Positions 7,587-13,468 of a DNA stretch of 13,468 nucleotides are shown piece by piece. A program made the translations under genes and the position numbers. Each line of letters opens with the position of its first letter. The stretch's first letter is position 1. The notes under the pieces were generated by a model that saw only the letters and a program-made list of their open reading frames with translations, was not told the origin of the DNA and did not search any database. The stretch is from NCBI GenBank assembly GCA_035430165.1, contig DAOMGE010000058.1:1-13468 (forward strand). The letters run 5' to 3'. This DNA is from UBA7239 sp035430165 (lineage in GTDB: Bacteria > Pseudomonadota > Gammaproteobacteria > Pseudomonadales > UBA7239).

Positions 7587-8791
7587 CAGATTCCTGTCGC
7601 CTGCCGCGCAAATTTTTCACGCAAGCCCGGCAAGAAATCCAGCCCGAGCAAGGCGGCACTACGAAACGCCACTTGCGGCAATTCACGCGAGCCAAACAAA
7701 CGCGGCAACCAGTCGCTGACAGTGACTGTCTTGTGCTGGTCCCAGGTCTGTTTGCGCAAGTATTCCTGCAGGGTTGCCAGCTTGCCGGGATCAGTCGCCG
7801 ATGCGGCGGCGAGCGTTTCTACCAGCGCCAGGCAATCGCGCAGGATGAGATTGAATCCTTGCCCGGCTACCGGATGCAAATGGTGTGCAGCACTGCCCAG
7901 CAGCACCACACGCGAACGTACCTGTTCACGCGCTTGCACACGCTGCAATTCATAACAGTGTCGCGCACCGACACCGCCTAATTTTCCACAGCGATCACCG
8001 AGGCGATCCTGCACGCACTGCAGGAATGCCTTGTCGGGCAAGGCCATCAATGTGTCCACATCGGCTGACGGGACTGTCCATACCAGCGCCGCACGGTGCT
8101 TATCCTCGCAATCAACCAGCGGCAACAAGGCAATCGGCCCGGTGTCGGTAAAGCGTTCATACGCCACGCCCTTGTGCGGCATATCGAGCTGCAGGTTTGC
8201 GATCACCGCATGCTGGTCATACGGCACGGTATCGGCGGCAATGCCAAGCTGCTGGCGCAAGGCCGATTGCGCGCCGTCTGCAATCACCACCAGTTTGCTG
8301 TGCAGCACGCTGGATTTTTCTGCGCTGACAGAAATTTCTGCAGATTCTGGCAACAGTTTTATCGAATCCACCAACGCGGGGCTGATGATGTTGACGGATG
8401 CATCCTGCAGGAGTTTATCCAGCAACACATTGCCGAGTATGCGGTTCTCGATCACGTAACCGAGTGCAGGCAAGGATAATTCGCTGGCACGCATCAACAT
8501 ACCGAGTGGCCGATGCCGCTCGGAAACGTGTACTTCACCAATAGGCTCGGCGCAGGCTGCAAGGCTGTCCCAGACACCGAGCATCTGCAGGATGTGTTGT
8601 GTGCTGCACGACAAGGCCGTAGAACGCGCATCAAAACTTGGCACACGCCATTGCGCCTCGCTGGCGACCTGCAACGGAAACTGTTCGATGAGTGCAACGG
8701 AAAAACCGGGCAGCTTTTGCGACAACAACAATGCCAGTCCGGCACCGGCCATGCCGCCGCCGATGATGGCAATGTCGAAGGTATCGCTCAC
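7586..8791 (-). CDS. ubiH: FAD-dependent 2-octaprenyl-6-methoxyphenol hydroxylase UbiH
   Basis: 401 residues in the same flavoprotein family as its neighbour ubiI, which looks like an old tandem duplicate. The FAD dinucleotide motif is IIGGGMAGAGLAL at 9-21, the DG motif VVIADGAQSALR at 168-179, and the third FAD motif LLGSAAHHLHPVAGQGFNL at 297-315. The usual Gly-Asp is Gly299-Ser300. E. coli UbiH also deviates here (Gly-Asn), so the change supports UbiH identity rather than decay. In E. coli UbiH carries out the C1 hydroxylation in aerobic ubiquinone synthesis. The start is GTG at 8791, overlapping the pepP TGA by four bases (GTGA), a typical translational-coupling junction. The 3' end overlaps ubiI. 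Confidence 0.92.
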   Translation of the reverse strand: MSDTFDIAIIGGGMAGAGLALLLSQKLPGFSVALIEQFPLQVASEAQWRVPSFDARSTALSCSTQHILQMLGVWDSLAACAEPIGEVHVSERHRPLGMLMRASELSLPALGYVIENRILGNVLLDKLLQDASVNIISPALVDSIKLLPESAEISVSAEKSSVLHSKLVVIADGAQSALRQQLGIAADTVPYDQHAVIANLQLDMPHKGVAYERFTDTGPIALLPLVDCEDKHRAALVWTVPSADVDTLMALPDKAFLQCVQDRLGDRCGKLGGVGARHCYELQRVQAREQVRSRVVLLGSAAHHLHPVAGQGFNLILRDCLALVETLAAASATDPGKLATLQEYLRKQTWDQHKTVTVSDWLPRLFGSRELPQVAFRSAALLGLDFLPGLREKFARQATGI

Positions 8792-10407
8792 TTTTTACCA
8801 CTGCCTTTTCTGGCAGCTGCTGTAGCGCTGGCCGATTTTTTGCCTGACGCCGCCCTGGCAAGGGCTTTCTGTTTTTTCGCGGCCGCTTTCAGTGCAAGTT
8901 TCTTGGCTTCCGGCGTTCTCAACACGGTTTTCTTCGCGGTGGATTGCTTCGCTACGGTTTTTTTCCCGGCGAGTTTTTTCTTCGTGGATTTTTTGCTTGC
9001 CGCTTTCTTGCCGGCAGATTTTTTACTATCGGCCTTGTCCTGTGCCGCTTTTCGCGCGGCATCCATATCGGCTGCCAGATGCGGATGTTGCAAGGCCATC
9101 CACGCTTCAATGTCCTGCACGGTTTTGGGCACGCCAGCAGTCAATACCTGGCAGCCCTCTTTGGTGACCACCACATCGTCTTCAATACGGATGCCGATAC
9201 CGCGCCATTTCTTATCGACTTTCTTGTTGTGTGGCGACACATAAATACCCGGCTCCACCGTCAGCACCATGCCCGGCTCAAACACGCGCCATTCACCGCC
9301 ACATTTGTATTCGCCGACATCGTGCACATCCATGCCTAACCAGTGACCCGCGCGATGCATATAGAAATCGCGATAGGCGCCTTTCTTGATTAATGTATTA
9401 ACGCGACCTTTCAGCAAGCCGAGATGCACCAGTCCTTCGGTAATGACTCGCACGGTGGCGTCATGTGGTTCATTCCAGTGATTGCCGGGTTTTACTGCGT
9501 TGATCGCCGCCAGTTGCGCGGCCAGCACGATATCATACAGTGCTTTCTGTTCGCGCGAGAATTTTCCGTTTACCGGAAACGTGCGCGTGATATCCGATGC
9601 GTAATGGTCGAGTTCGCAACCCGCATCAATCAGCACCAGATCGCCGTCACGCAACATGTCGCGGTTCTCGACATAGTGCAGGATGCAGCCGTTATCACCG
9701 CCGCCAACGATGGAGGAATAGGCTGAAAAACGCGCACCGTTCTTGACGAACACATGCAACAGTTCTGCTTCAAGCTGGTACTCCATCATGCCCGGCTTGC
9801 ACACGGCCATCGCGCGCTTGTGTGCCTTTGCAGAGATTTCACCCGCACGTTGCATCACCTGCAATTCATTGGCACTTTTGAACAAACGCAATTCGTGCAG
9901 GAAATGATCGAGATCGAGAAATTCACCGGGCGGAATTGCGCCGGATCGCACCTTGGAACGGATACTGTTGACCCACTCCATCACGTGCCGGTCAAATTCG
10001 CTGTCGCGACCCATGGCGTAATAGACCCGCTCGCGGCCTTCCAGTAAGCCGGGCAGGATTTCATCGAGATCATCGACAGGAAATGCATCGTCGGCATCGT
10101 AATCCTTGCACGCGCCATCGGGGCCGGCACGATAACCGTCCCACAATTCACGCTCGCGATCACGTTCGCGACAAAATAAAACATAGGAACCGTGTGCGCG
10201 TCCCGGGATCAAAACTGCCACAGCATCCGGCTCGTTAAACCCGGTGAGGTAATAAAAATCGCTGTCTTGCCGGAACGGATAATGTGTGTCGTTGTTGCGA
10301 ATAATTTCATGCGCGGATGGAATGATGGCAATGCTGTTCGGTTCCATCATTTGCATCAGCCGCTGGCGTCGCGCGGCAAATTCCTTTCTCGGCAGCAGCG
10401 ATTTCAT
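8788..10407 (-). CDS. pepP: Xaa-Pro aminopeptidase PepP with a Lys/Ala-rich C-terminal extension
   Basis: 539 residues, about 100 more than E. coli PepP (441). The N-terminal creatinase-like domain (1-175) and C-terminal pita-bread domain (about 180-435) are complete. All five metal ligands are present: Asp261 in LVLIDAG, Asp272 in SDITRTF, His355 in HRAGHWLGMDVHD, Glu385 in TVEPGIY and Glu409 in GIRIEDD. His362 matches the second catalytic histidine. It should remove N-terminal residues preceding proline, with Mn2+. From about residue 451 to the end the protein is a low-complexity tail of KK-A/S-rich repeats. By my count residues 451-539 hold 27 Lys, 4 Arg, 24 Ala and only 3 acidic residues, resembling histone-H1-like or AlgP-type tails. 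Such tails usually bind nucleic acid, which is inference here. The start ATG overlaps the ygfB stop (ATGA), and the end overlaps ubiH. Confidence 0.96.
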   Translation of the reverse strand: MKSLLPRKEFAARRQRLMQMMEPNSIAIIPSAHEIIRNNDTHYPFRQDSDFYYLTGFNEPDAVAVLIPGRAHGSYVLFCRERDRERELWDGYRAGPDGACKDYDADDAFPVDDLDEILPGLLEGRERVYYAMGRDSEFDRHVMEWVNSIRSKVRSGAIPPGEFLDLDHFLHELRLFKSANELQVMQRAGEISAKAHKRAMAVCKPGMMEYQLEAELLHVFVKNGARFSAYSSIVGGGDNGCILHYVENRDMLRDGDLVLIDAGCELDHYASDITRTFPVNGKFSREQKALYDIVLAAQLAAINAVKPGNHWNEPHDATVRVITEGLVHLGLLKGRVNTLIKKGAYRDFYMHRAGHWLGMDVHDVGEYKCGGEWRVFEPGMVLTVEPGIYVSPHNKKVDKKWRGIGIRIEDDVVVTKEGCQVLTAGVPKTVQDIEAWMALQHPHLAADMDAARKAAQDKADSKKSAGKKAASKKSTKKKLAGKKTVAKQSTAKKTVLRTPEAKKLALKAAAKKQKALARAASGKKSASATAAARKGSGKK

Positions 10408-10964
10408 GCAACAGCTCCTGCCTTGCCTGCTGCGCCGGCAGCATAGAATTCAATCGCCGCAAGACGCACGTATTCGCACAGGGCCATGAAATCCAGTTCA
10501 TTGCTGTGTGCGTTTTCCGGATTGTTAAGCGCCGATTGCTCCGCCGCTTCATCGTCATCAATCTGGCTGATTGCAGCAATATCGGCCAGCACGTCGCGAT
10601 CCTCGTCGGTGAGTTCGCGTTGTACGGCGACAAAGCCGCAGACAAAATTTTCACTCCAGCGCGCCAGTGCCTGCGCACGCACAGAAAGGAATTCCTCCTC
10701 ATCCGGCAGCATCAGCCGGAATCCCAGTTCCGCATCGCCCAGATCACGCGCCACCAAGGCGTGCAGGGCAGCCATGGCGTCACGGTGATCGTCGAGTTCC
10801 GTCACCGACAGACATTCGGCCAGTTGTTCCAGCCAGCTGCTGTGATCCGGCGTCACGCCGGCACAGGCCAGTCCGGTGATGGCACCGTGCAGTGCATCAG
10901 CCGCCGCCGCGACCTGCAGTTCCTGCAGGCGCGCACTCAATTGTTCATGGGTAATGGTTGCCAC
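10404..10964 (-). CDS. ygfB: UPF0149 family protein YgfB
   Basis: 186 residues, close to E. coli YgfB in length, all helical and acidic. Recognisable parts are LHGAITGLACAG at 25-36, ALARWSENFVCGF at 98-110 and the C-terminal LDFMALCEYVRLAAIEFYA at 156-174, which are the conserved blocks of the UPF0149/YgfB family. The biochemical function is unresolved. In Pseudomonas aeruginosa YgfB has been linked to beta-lactam resistance through control of the AlpA/ampDh3 pathway. The start is GTG at 10964, supported by AAGAGG about 5-6 bases upstream. It is the first gene of the six-gene minus-strand unit; its TGA overlaps the pepP ATG. The upstream region is shared with the divergent zapA unit. The short Ala/Gly tail is not conserved as far as I know. 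Confidence 0.93.
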   Translation of the reverse strand: MATITHEQLSARLQELQVAAAADALHGAITGLACAGVTPDHSSWLEQLAECLSVTELDDHRDAMAALHALVARDLGDAELGFRLMLPDEEEFLSVRAQALARWSENFVCGFVAVQRELTDEDRDVLADIAAISQIDDDEAAEQSALNNPENAHSNELDFMALCEYVRLAAIEFYAAGAAGKAGAVA

Positions 10965-11030
10965 AACAGCCTCTTGGCCTACTGCAAATCGGGGAGGTCA
11001 TGCTACCACCGGGCACCGGTTTCTGCACGA

Positions 11031-11080
11031 TTGCGCAACGGACAACCCACGCCATCATCGACTAAAAAACCTTGCGCAAC
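11031..11080. repeat. Pair of TTGCGCAA palindromes in the divergent promoter region
   Basis: TTGCGCAAC occurs at 11031-11039 and again at 11072-11080, starts 41 bases apart, close to four helical turns. Each contains a perfect 8-base palindrome. They lie between the ygfB start and the promoter of the coiled-coil/zapA unit, where a regulator could act on both. The same octamer also occurs at 4415, 6439, 7042 and 7752 inside genes, so it is a common word here and an operator role is only a possibility. Confidence 0.3.
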
Positions 11081-11115
11081 AGCGACTTGCATCGGTGTTT
11101 TCACAAACAACTCAA

Positions 11116-11145
11116 TTGACCCGCTGCGGTCGGCTCACTTATAGT
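11116..11145 (+). promoter_or_regulatory. Sigma-70 promoter for the coiled-coil gene/zapA/phr unit
   Basis: TTGACC (11116-11121) and TATAGT (11140-11145) are separated by 18 bases; each matches the consensus hexamer at five of six positions. Transcription would begin near 11152, leaving a leader of roughly 20-25 bases before the ATG at 11175. This is the best-looking promoter in the window. It should drive all three plus-strand genes that follow. Confidence 0.7.
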
Positions 11146-11174
11146 AGGGCGCTAAATCATCTGCGGATTGCAAC

Positions 11175-11408
11175 ATGAGTGCAGAACAGTTCAGAGCGCT
11201 GGAACACCAGATTGACCAGCTGATCTACCGCTGCCAGCAGCTGGAGCAGGAAACCAAAACGCTGCGCGCCCAGGAAATGGGCTGGAAAAAAGAACGTGTG
11301 AAGCTGATCGAGAAAAACGAACTGGCTCGCACACGGGTTGAAGCGATGATCCACCGACTGAAAGCACTGGAGCAGGAATACGGCACCAGTCTCGGCACCG
11401 AACTCTGA
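11175..11408 (+). CDS. Small coiled-coil protein, TIGR02449-like (ZapB-like partner of ZapA)
   Basis: 77 residues with an almost uninterrupted heptad pattern (FRALEHQIDQLIYRCQQLEQ... and ...VEAMIHRLKALEQEYG), predicted as one long helix able to form a coiled-coil dimer. There is no signal peptide or membrane segment. Its size, composition and place immediately upstream of zapA match the family I remember as TIGR02449, found beside zapA in pseudomonads and relatives. A role with ZapA at the division ring, in the manner of ZapB, is attractive but is inference from position and coiled-coil character. The ATG at 11175 has only a weak GGAT upstream. zapA starts 10 bases after its stop. Confidence 0.85.
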   Translation: MSAEQFRALEHQIDQLIYRCQQLEQETKTLRAQEMGWKKERVKLIEKNELARTRVEAMIHRLKALEQEYGTSLGTEL

Positions 11409-11418
11409 GGATAGCGCC

Positions 11419-11718
11419 ATGACCACCCCAACCACCGTTCGTGTGCGCATCCTCGATAACGACTACCAGGTCGCTTGCCCACCGGAAGAAAAAGATCGCC
11501 TGCTCAGCGCGGCACGCTATCTGGACGACAAGATGCGCGCCATCAAATCCAGTGGCAATGTGATCGGTGGCGAGCGCGTCGCCGTCATGGCCGGCCTCAA
11601 TATCGCGCACGAACTGCTGAACAACAGCAGGCTGTCGCACAGCGATGACGAAACACTGCAACGCCTCACCGACAAGGTGGCCCGCGCACTCGGTAGCCAG
11701 TCGCAACTGGAGCTGTAA
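11419..11718 (+). CDS. zapA: Cell division protein ZapA
   Basis: 99 residues. The N-terminal globular head begins with VRVRILDNDYQVACPPEEKDRLLSAA, and the conserved AARYLDDKMRAIKSSG segment (31-46) precedes a long C-terminal helix containing ERVAVMAGLNIAHELL (53-68). ZapA binds FtsZ, bundles its protofilaments and links the Z-ring to ZapB in the cytoplasm. The ATG at 11419 is preceded by GAGG at 11407-11410, overlapping the stop of the coiled-coil gene. In many gammaproteobacteria the 6S RNA gene ssrS and ygfA follow zapA. Here the photolyase start comes only 15 bases after the stop, in the same reading frame, so there is no room for 6S RNA at this position. Confidence 0.95.
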   Translation: MTTPTTVRVRILDNDYQVACPPEEKDRLLSAARYLDDKMRAIKSSGNVIGGERVAVMAGLNIAHELLNNSRLSHSDDETLQRLTDKVARALGSQSQLEL

Positions 11719-11733
11719 GCCCCGACTTTACCT

Positions 11734-13116
11734 GTGTACCCGACCAGTCTCTTCCTGTTCCGTCGCGACCTGCGACTGCACGACAACCTCGCCCTCAACA
11801 CCGCACTGTCTGCTTCACAGCAAGTCGTGCCGTGTTTCATTCTCGACAAAAACCTGCTGCGGCAAATCGGCAGCCATTGGCCGCGTGTGCAATATTTGCT
11901 GGCTGCCTTGCAAGAACTCGATGCCAGCTTGCGCGAACACGGTTCCCGATTGCATGTGGTGTACGACAACGACACGGCAGGCATTGCGCACTTGCAAAAA
12001 CAATGTGGCGCGCAGGCGATTTATTTCCATCGCGACTTCAGTACCTACGCCCGTCGCCGTGATGCCGCCATCGCCGCGCAATGCAAACAATCCGGCATCG
12101 ACTGCCATGCGGTTGACGGCATCACCCTGCATGCGCCGGAACAGACATTGAAAGCGGATGGCACACCCTACACCGTCTTCACACCGTTCTTTCGGCGCGC
12201 GTTCCAGTTACCCGTCAACAAACCGCGCAAACTGGCCGACGGCACGCTGGCGAAACGCGGCACAGAGACACTGTCACTGGGCGCGGCAATCCGTTCTGCA
12301 AAAATCAACATGCACCACGATGTCTCTCCTGCAGCACAGGCAAGGCTGTCGCTGAAAAACCTGGCATCCCTGCAGGATTACGAAACCACGCGCGATATAC
12401 CTGCGATCAACGGCACCTCTCATTTGTCTGTCGCGCTGCGATTTGGCATCGTTTCACCACGCGAAGCCTGGTGGGCGATTGCACAGGCACTCGGCAGCGA
12501 GCACCCGTTGTTGCGGCAACTGTACTGGCGCGATTTCTTTTTCTCGATCGGCGAATATTTTCCGCGTGTATTCACTGGCTGCTTTCATCAGCAATACAAC
12601 CGCATTCGCTGGCCGGACAACACCGACTGGATCGAAGCATGGAAAAGCGGACGCACCGGCTTTCCCATCGTGGACGCCGGCATGCGCGAATTGCGGGCTA
12701 CCGGTTACATGCACAATCGCGTGCGCATGATTGTTGCGTCATTCCTGGTAAAGGATTTGCACGTCGACTGGCGTATCGGCGAGCGCCATTTTGCAGAACA
12801 GTTACTCGACTACGAACCCTGCATCAACAATGGCAACTGGCAATGGGCTGCCTCAACAGGCTGTGATGCGCAGCCGTATTTCCGCATTTTCAATCCGTGG
12901 ACGCAGCAGCAAAAATTTGATCCGGACTGTATTTATATCAAGCACTGGGTGCCGGAACTGGCAAACATTCCCGCCAGGACACTGCATAACCTGTTCAAAC
13001 TCGATCATGCTTTGCCGGGATATGTAAAACCGATTGTGGAGCATGGCGTGCAGAGCAGAATAGCGAAAAGCATTTTTGAGGATGTGCGCGGCAGTGACCC
13101 CTCCGTCACTTCGTGA
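11734..13116 (+). CDS. phr: Deoxyribodipyrimidine photolyase (class I-like CPD photolyase)
   Basis: 460 residues; E. coli Phr has 472. An N-terminal alpha/beta antenna domain (about 1-130, beginning LFLFRRDLRLHDNLAL) is followed by the FAD-binding helical domain with LYWRDFF at 263-269, GRTGFPIVDAGMREL at 306-320, MHNRVRMIVASFLVKDLHVDW at 326-346 (the photolyase signature) and NNGNWQWAASTG at 365-376. The electron-transfer Trp triad is complete: Trp293, Trp346 and Trp369, matching E. coli W306/W359/W382. The substrate-contact Trp277 corresponds to Trp265, but E. coli Glu274 is replaced by Gln262. It should repair UV pyrimidine dimers using blue light. The start is GTG at 11734, chosen because it matches the family N-terminus; no good ribosome site is seen. 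The last six residues (DPSVTS) and the stop lie inside a palindromic element. Confidence 0.95.
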   Translation: MYPTSLFLFRRDLRLHDNLALNTALSASQQVVPCFILDKNLLRQIGSHWPRVQYLLAALQELDASLREHGSRLHVVYDNDTAGIAHLQKQCGAQAIYFHRDFSTYARRRDAAIAAQCKQSGIDCHAVDGITLHAPEQTLKADGTPYTVFTPFFRRAFQLPVNKPRKLADGTLAKRGTETLSLGAAIRSAKINMHHDVSPAAQARLSLKNLASLQDYETTRDIPAINGTSHLSVALRFGIVSPREAWWAIAQALGSEHPLLRQLYWRDFFFSIGEYFPRVFTGCFHQQYNRIRWPDNTDWIEAWKSGRTGFPIVDAGMRELRATGYMHNRVRMIVASFLVKDLHVDWRIGERHFAEQLLDYEPCINNGNWQWAASTGCDAQPYFRIFNPWTQQQKFDPDCIYIKHWVPELANIPARTLHNLFKLDHALPGYVKPIVEHGVQSRIAKSIFEDVRGSDPSVTS

Positions 13117-13195
13117 CACCTCCCCTATGGATATAGGGGAGGCGAACACTCTTCCTGCGCAGTAGGGGGAGTCCCGCATAGCGGGGAGGGGGTCA
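13095..13195. repeat. 101-base palindromic structured element between convergent genes
   Basis: The ends are inverted: TGACCCCTCC at 13095-13104 and GGAGGGGGTCA at 13185-13195, one base different in length. Inside are three hairpins: GTCAC-TTC-GTGAC (13105-13117), a perfect 10-base stem CCTCCCCTAT/ATAGGGGAGG with GGAT loop (13119-13142), and CCCGC-ATA-GCGGG (13173-13185). The left and right halves also resemble each other as inverted copies (CCTCCCCTA against TAGGGGGAG), so a cloverleaf-like alternative fold is possible. It resembles dispersed non-coding palindromic repeats (REP/MITE-like) seen in many bacterial genomes. No intact second copy is visible in this window. It may block transcription from both convergent genes, but no U-run follows any stem. 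Confidence 0.8.
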
Positions 13196-13468
13196 TTTTT
13201 TCAGGATCACACTGGAACCATGGCCGAACAAACCCTGGTTCGCCGTGATGCCGACTTTTGCACCCGCCACCTGACGCTCACCCGCCGTGCCGCGCAATTG
13301 CCAGGTCAGTTCGCACACCTGTGCCAATGCCTGTGCAGGTACCGCTTCACCAAAACAGGCAAGACCGCCGGATGGATTCACCGGCAAACGCCCGCCGAGT
13401 TTCGTCACGCCATCGCGCACCAGTTTTGCTGCATCGCCGCGCGCGCACAGTTGCAAATCCTCGTACCA
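13193..13468 (-). CDS. Thiolase-fold protein / lipid-transfer protein-like (C-terminal 91 residues)
   Basis: Only the C-terminal end is in the window; the frame is open to the right edge. Visible residues include GGRLPVNPSGGLACFGEA and, further on, QALAQVCELTWQLRG and VAGAKVGITANQG, which is the C-terminal thiolase domain pattern (N.SGG..., then the LAQ..EL..QLRG helix). Canonical thiolases carry GHP-x-GATG after the SGG motif, with a catalytic His. Here the place reads GEAVPAQA, so Glu (codon 13346-13348) replaces that His. This suggests a lipid-transfer or retro-aldolase-like relative rather than a true acetyl-CoA acyltransferase, which cannot be settled without the N-terminal cysteine region. 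The TGA stop at 13195-13193 is the outermost trinucleotide of the palindromic element. Confidence 0.85.
   Translation of the reverse strand, partial: WYEDLQLCARGDAAKLVRDGVTKLGGRLPVNPSGGLACFGEAVPAQALAQVCELTWQLRGTAGERQVAGAKVGITANQGLFGHGSSVILKK

Noticed and set aside
8513..9244. Plus-strand frame encoding a Phe/Ala-rich, membrane-like protein
   Set aside because: The hydrophobic run is the reverse complement of the Lys-rich PepP tail (AAG/AAA read as CTT/TTT) and is an artefact.
10965..11174. 6S RNA or another small RNA in the divergent intergenic region
   Set aside because: I cannot see the long double-stranded rod with central bubble expected of 6S RNA, and a good promoter for the coiled-coil gene occupies its right end.

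Overview
The window comes from a gammaproteobacterial chromosome, most likely of the Pseudomonadales/Cellvibrionales type (inference). The evidence is the ygfB-pepP-ubiH-ubiI block lying divergent from a small coiled-coil gene plus zapA, a rapZ-ptsO pair, and a small DUF3094-like membrane protein. The region is almost entirely coding. I see no tRNA, rRNA, CRISPR array, transposase or phage gene. No gene-free stretch exceeds about 210 bases.

Layout. (1) 1-2598, minus strand: a DUF3094-like membrane peptide, a six-helix membrane diguanylate cyclase with intact GGDEF and I-site, and a signal-peptide protein with an HExxH motif that runs off the left edge. They are tightly packed and probably co-transcribed. 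(2) 2792-3929, plus strand: rapZ and ptsO, without the usual rpoN-hpf-ptsN genes upstream. (3) 3944-10964, minus strand: six genes joined by 1-4 base overlaps or an 11-base gap, in transcription order ygfB, pepP, ubiH, ubiI, a GT-C-like polytopic membrane protein, and dprA. This links ubiquinone hydroxylases, a proline aminopeptidase and the competence protein DprA in one transcription unit. (4) 10965-11174: a divergent promoter region with a good sigma-70 promoter toward the right and two copies of the palindrome TTGCGCAA. (5) 11175-13116, plus strand: a TIGR02449-like coiled-coil gene, zapA and a photolyase. (6) 13095-13195: a 101-base structured palindromic element that supplies the stop codons of both convergent neighbours. 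(7) 13193-13468, minus strand: the C-terminal end of a thiolase-fold protein.

The most unusual items are the palindromic element wedged between phr and the thiolase gene; the histone-H1-like Lys/Ala tail on PepP; the unrecognised secreted HExxH protein next to a diguanylate cyclase; the GT-C-like gene and dprA at the end of the ubi operon; a photolyase with Gln at the usual substrate-contact Glu; and a thiolase end lacking the GHP catalytic histidine. I found no clear new multi-gene defence or mobile system. The nearest to a novel system is the DUF3094/GGDEF/HExxH cluster, and its function is unknown.
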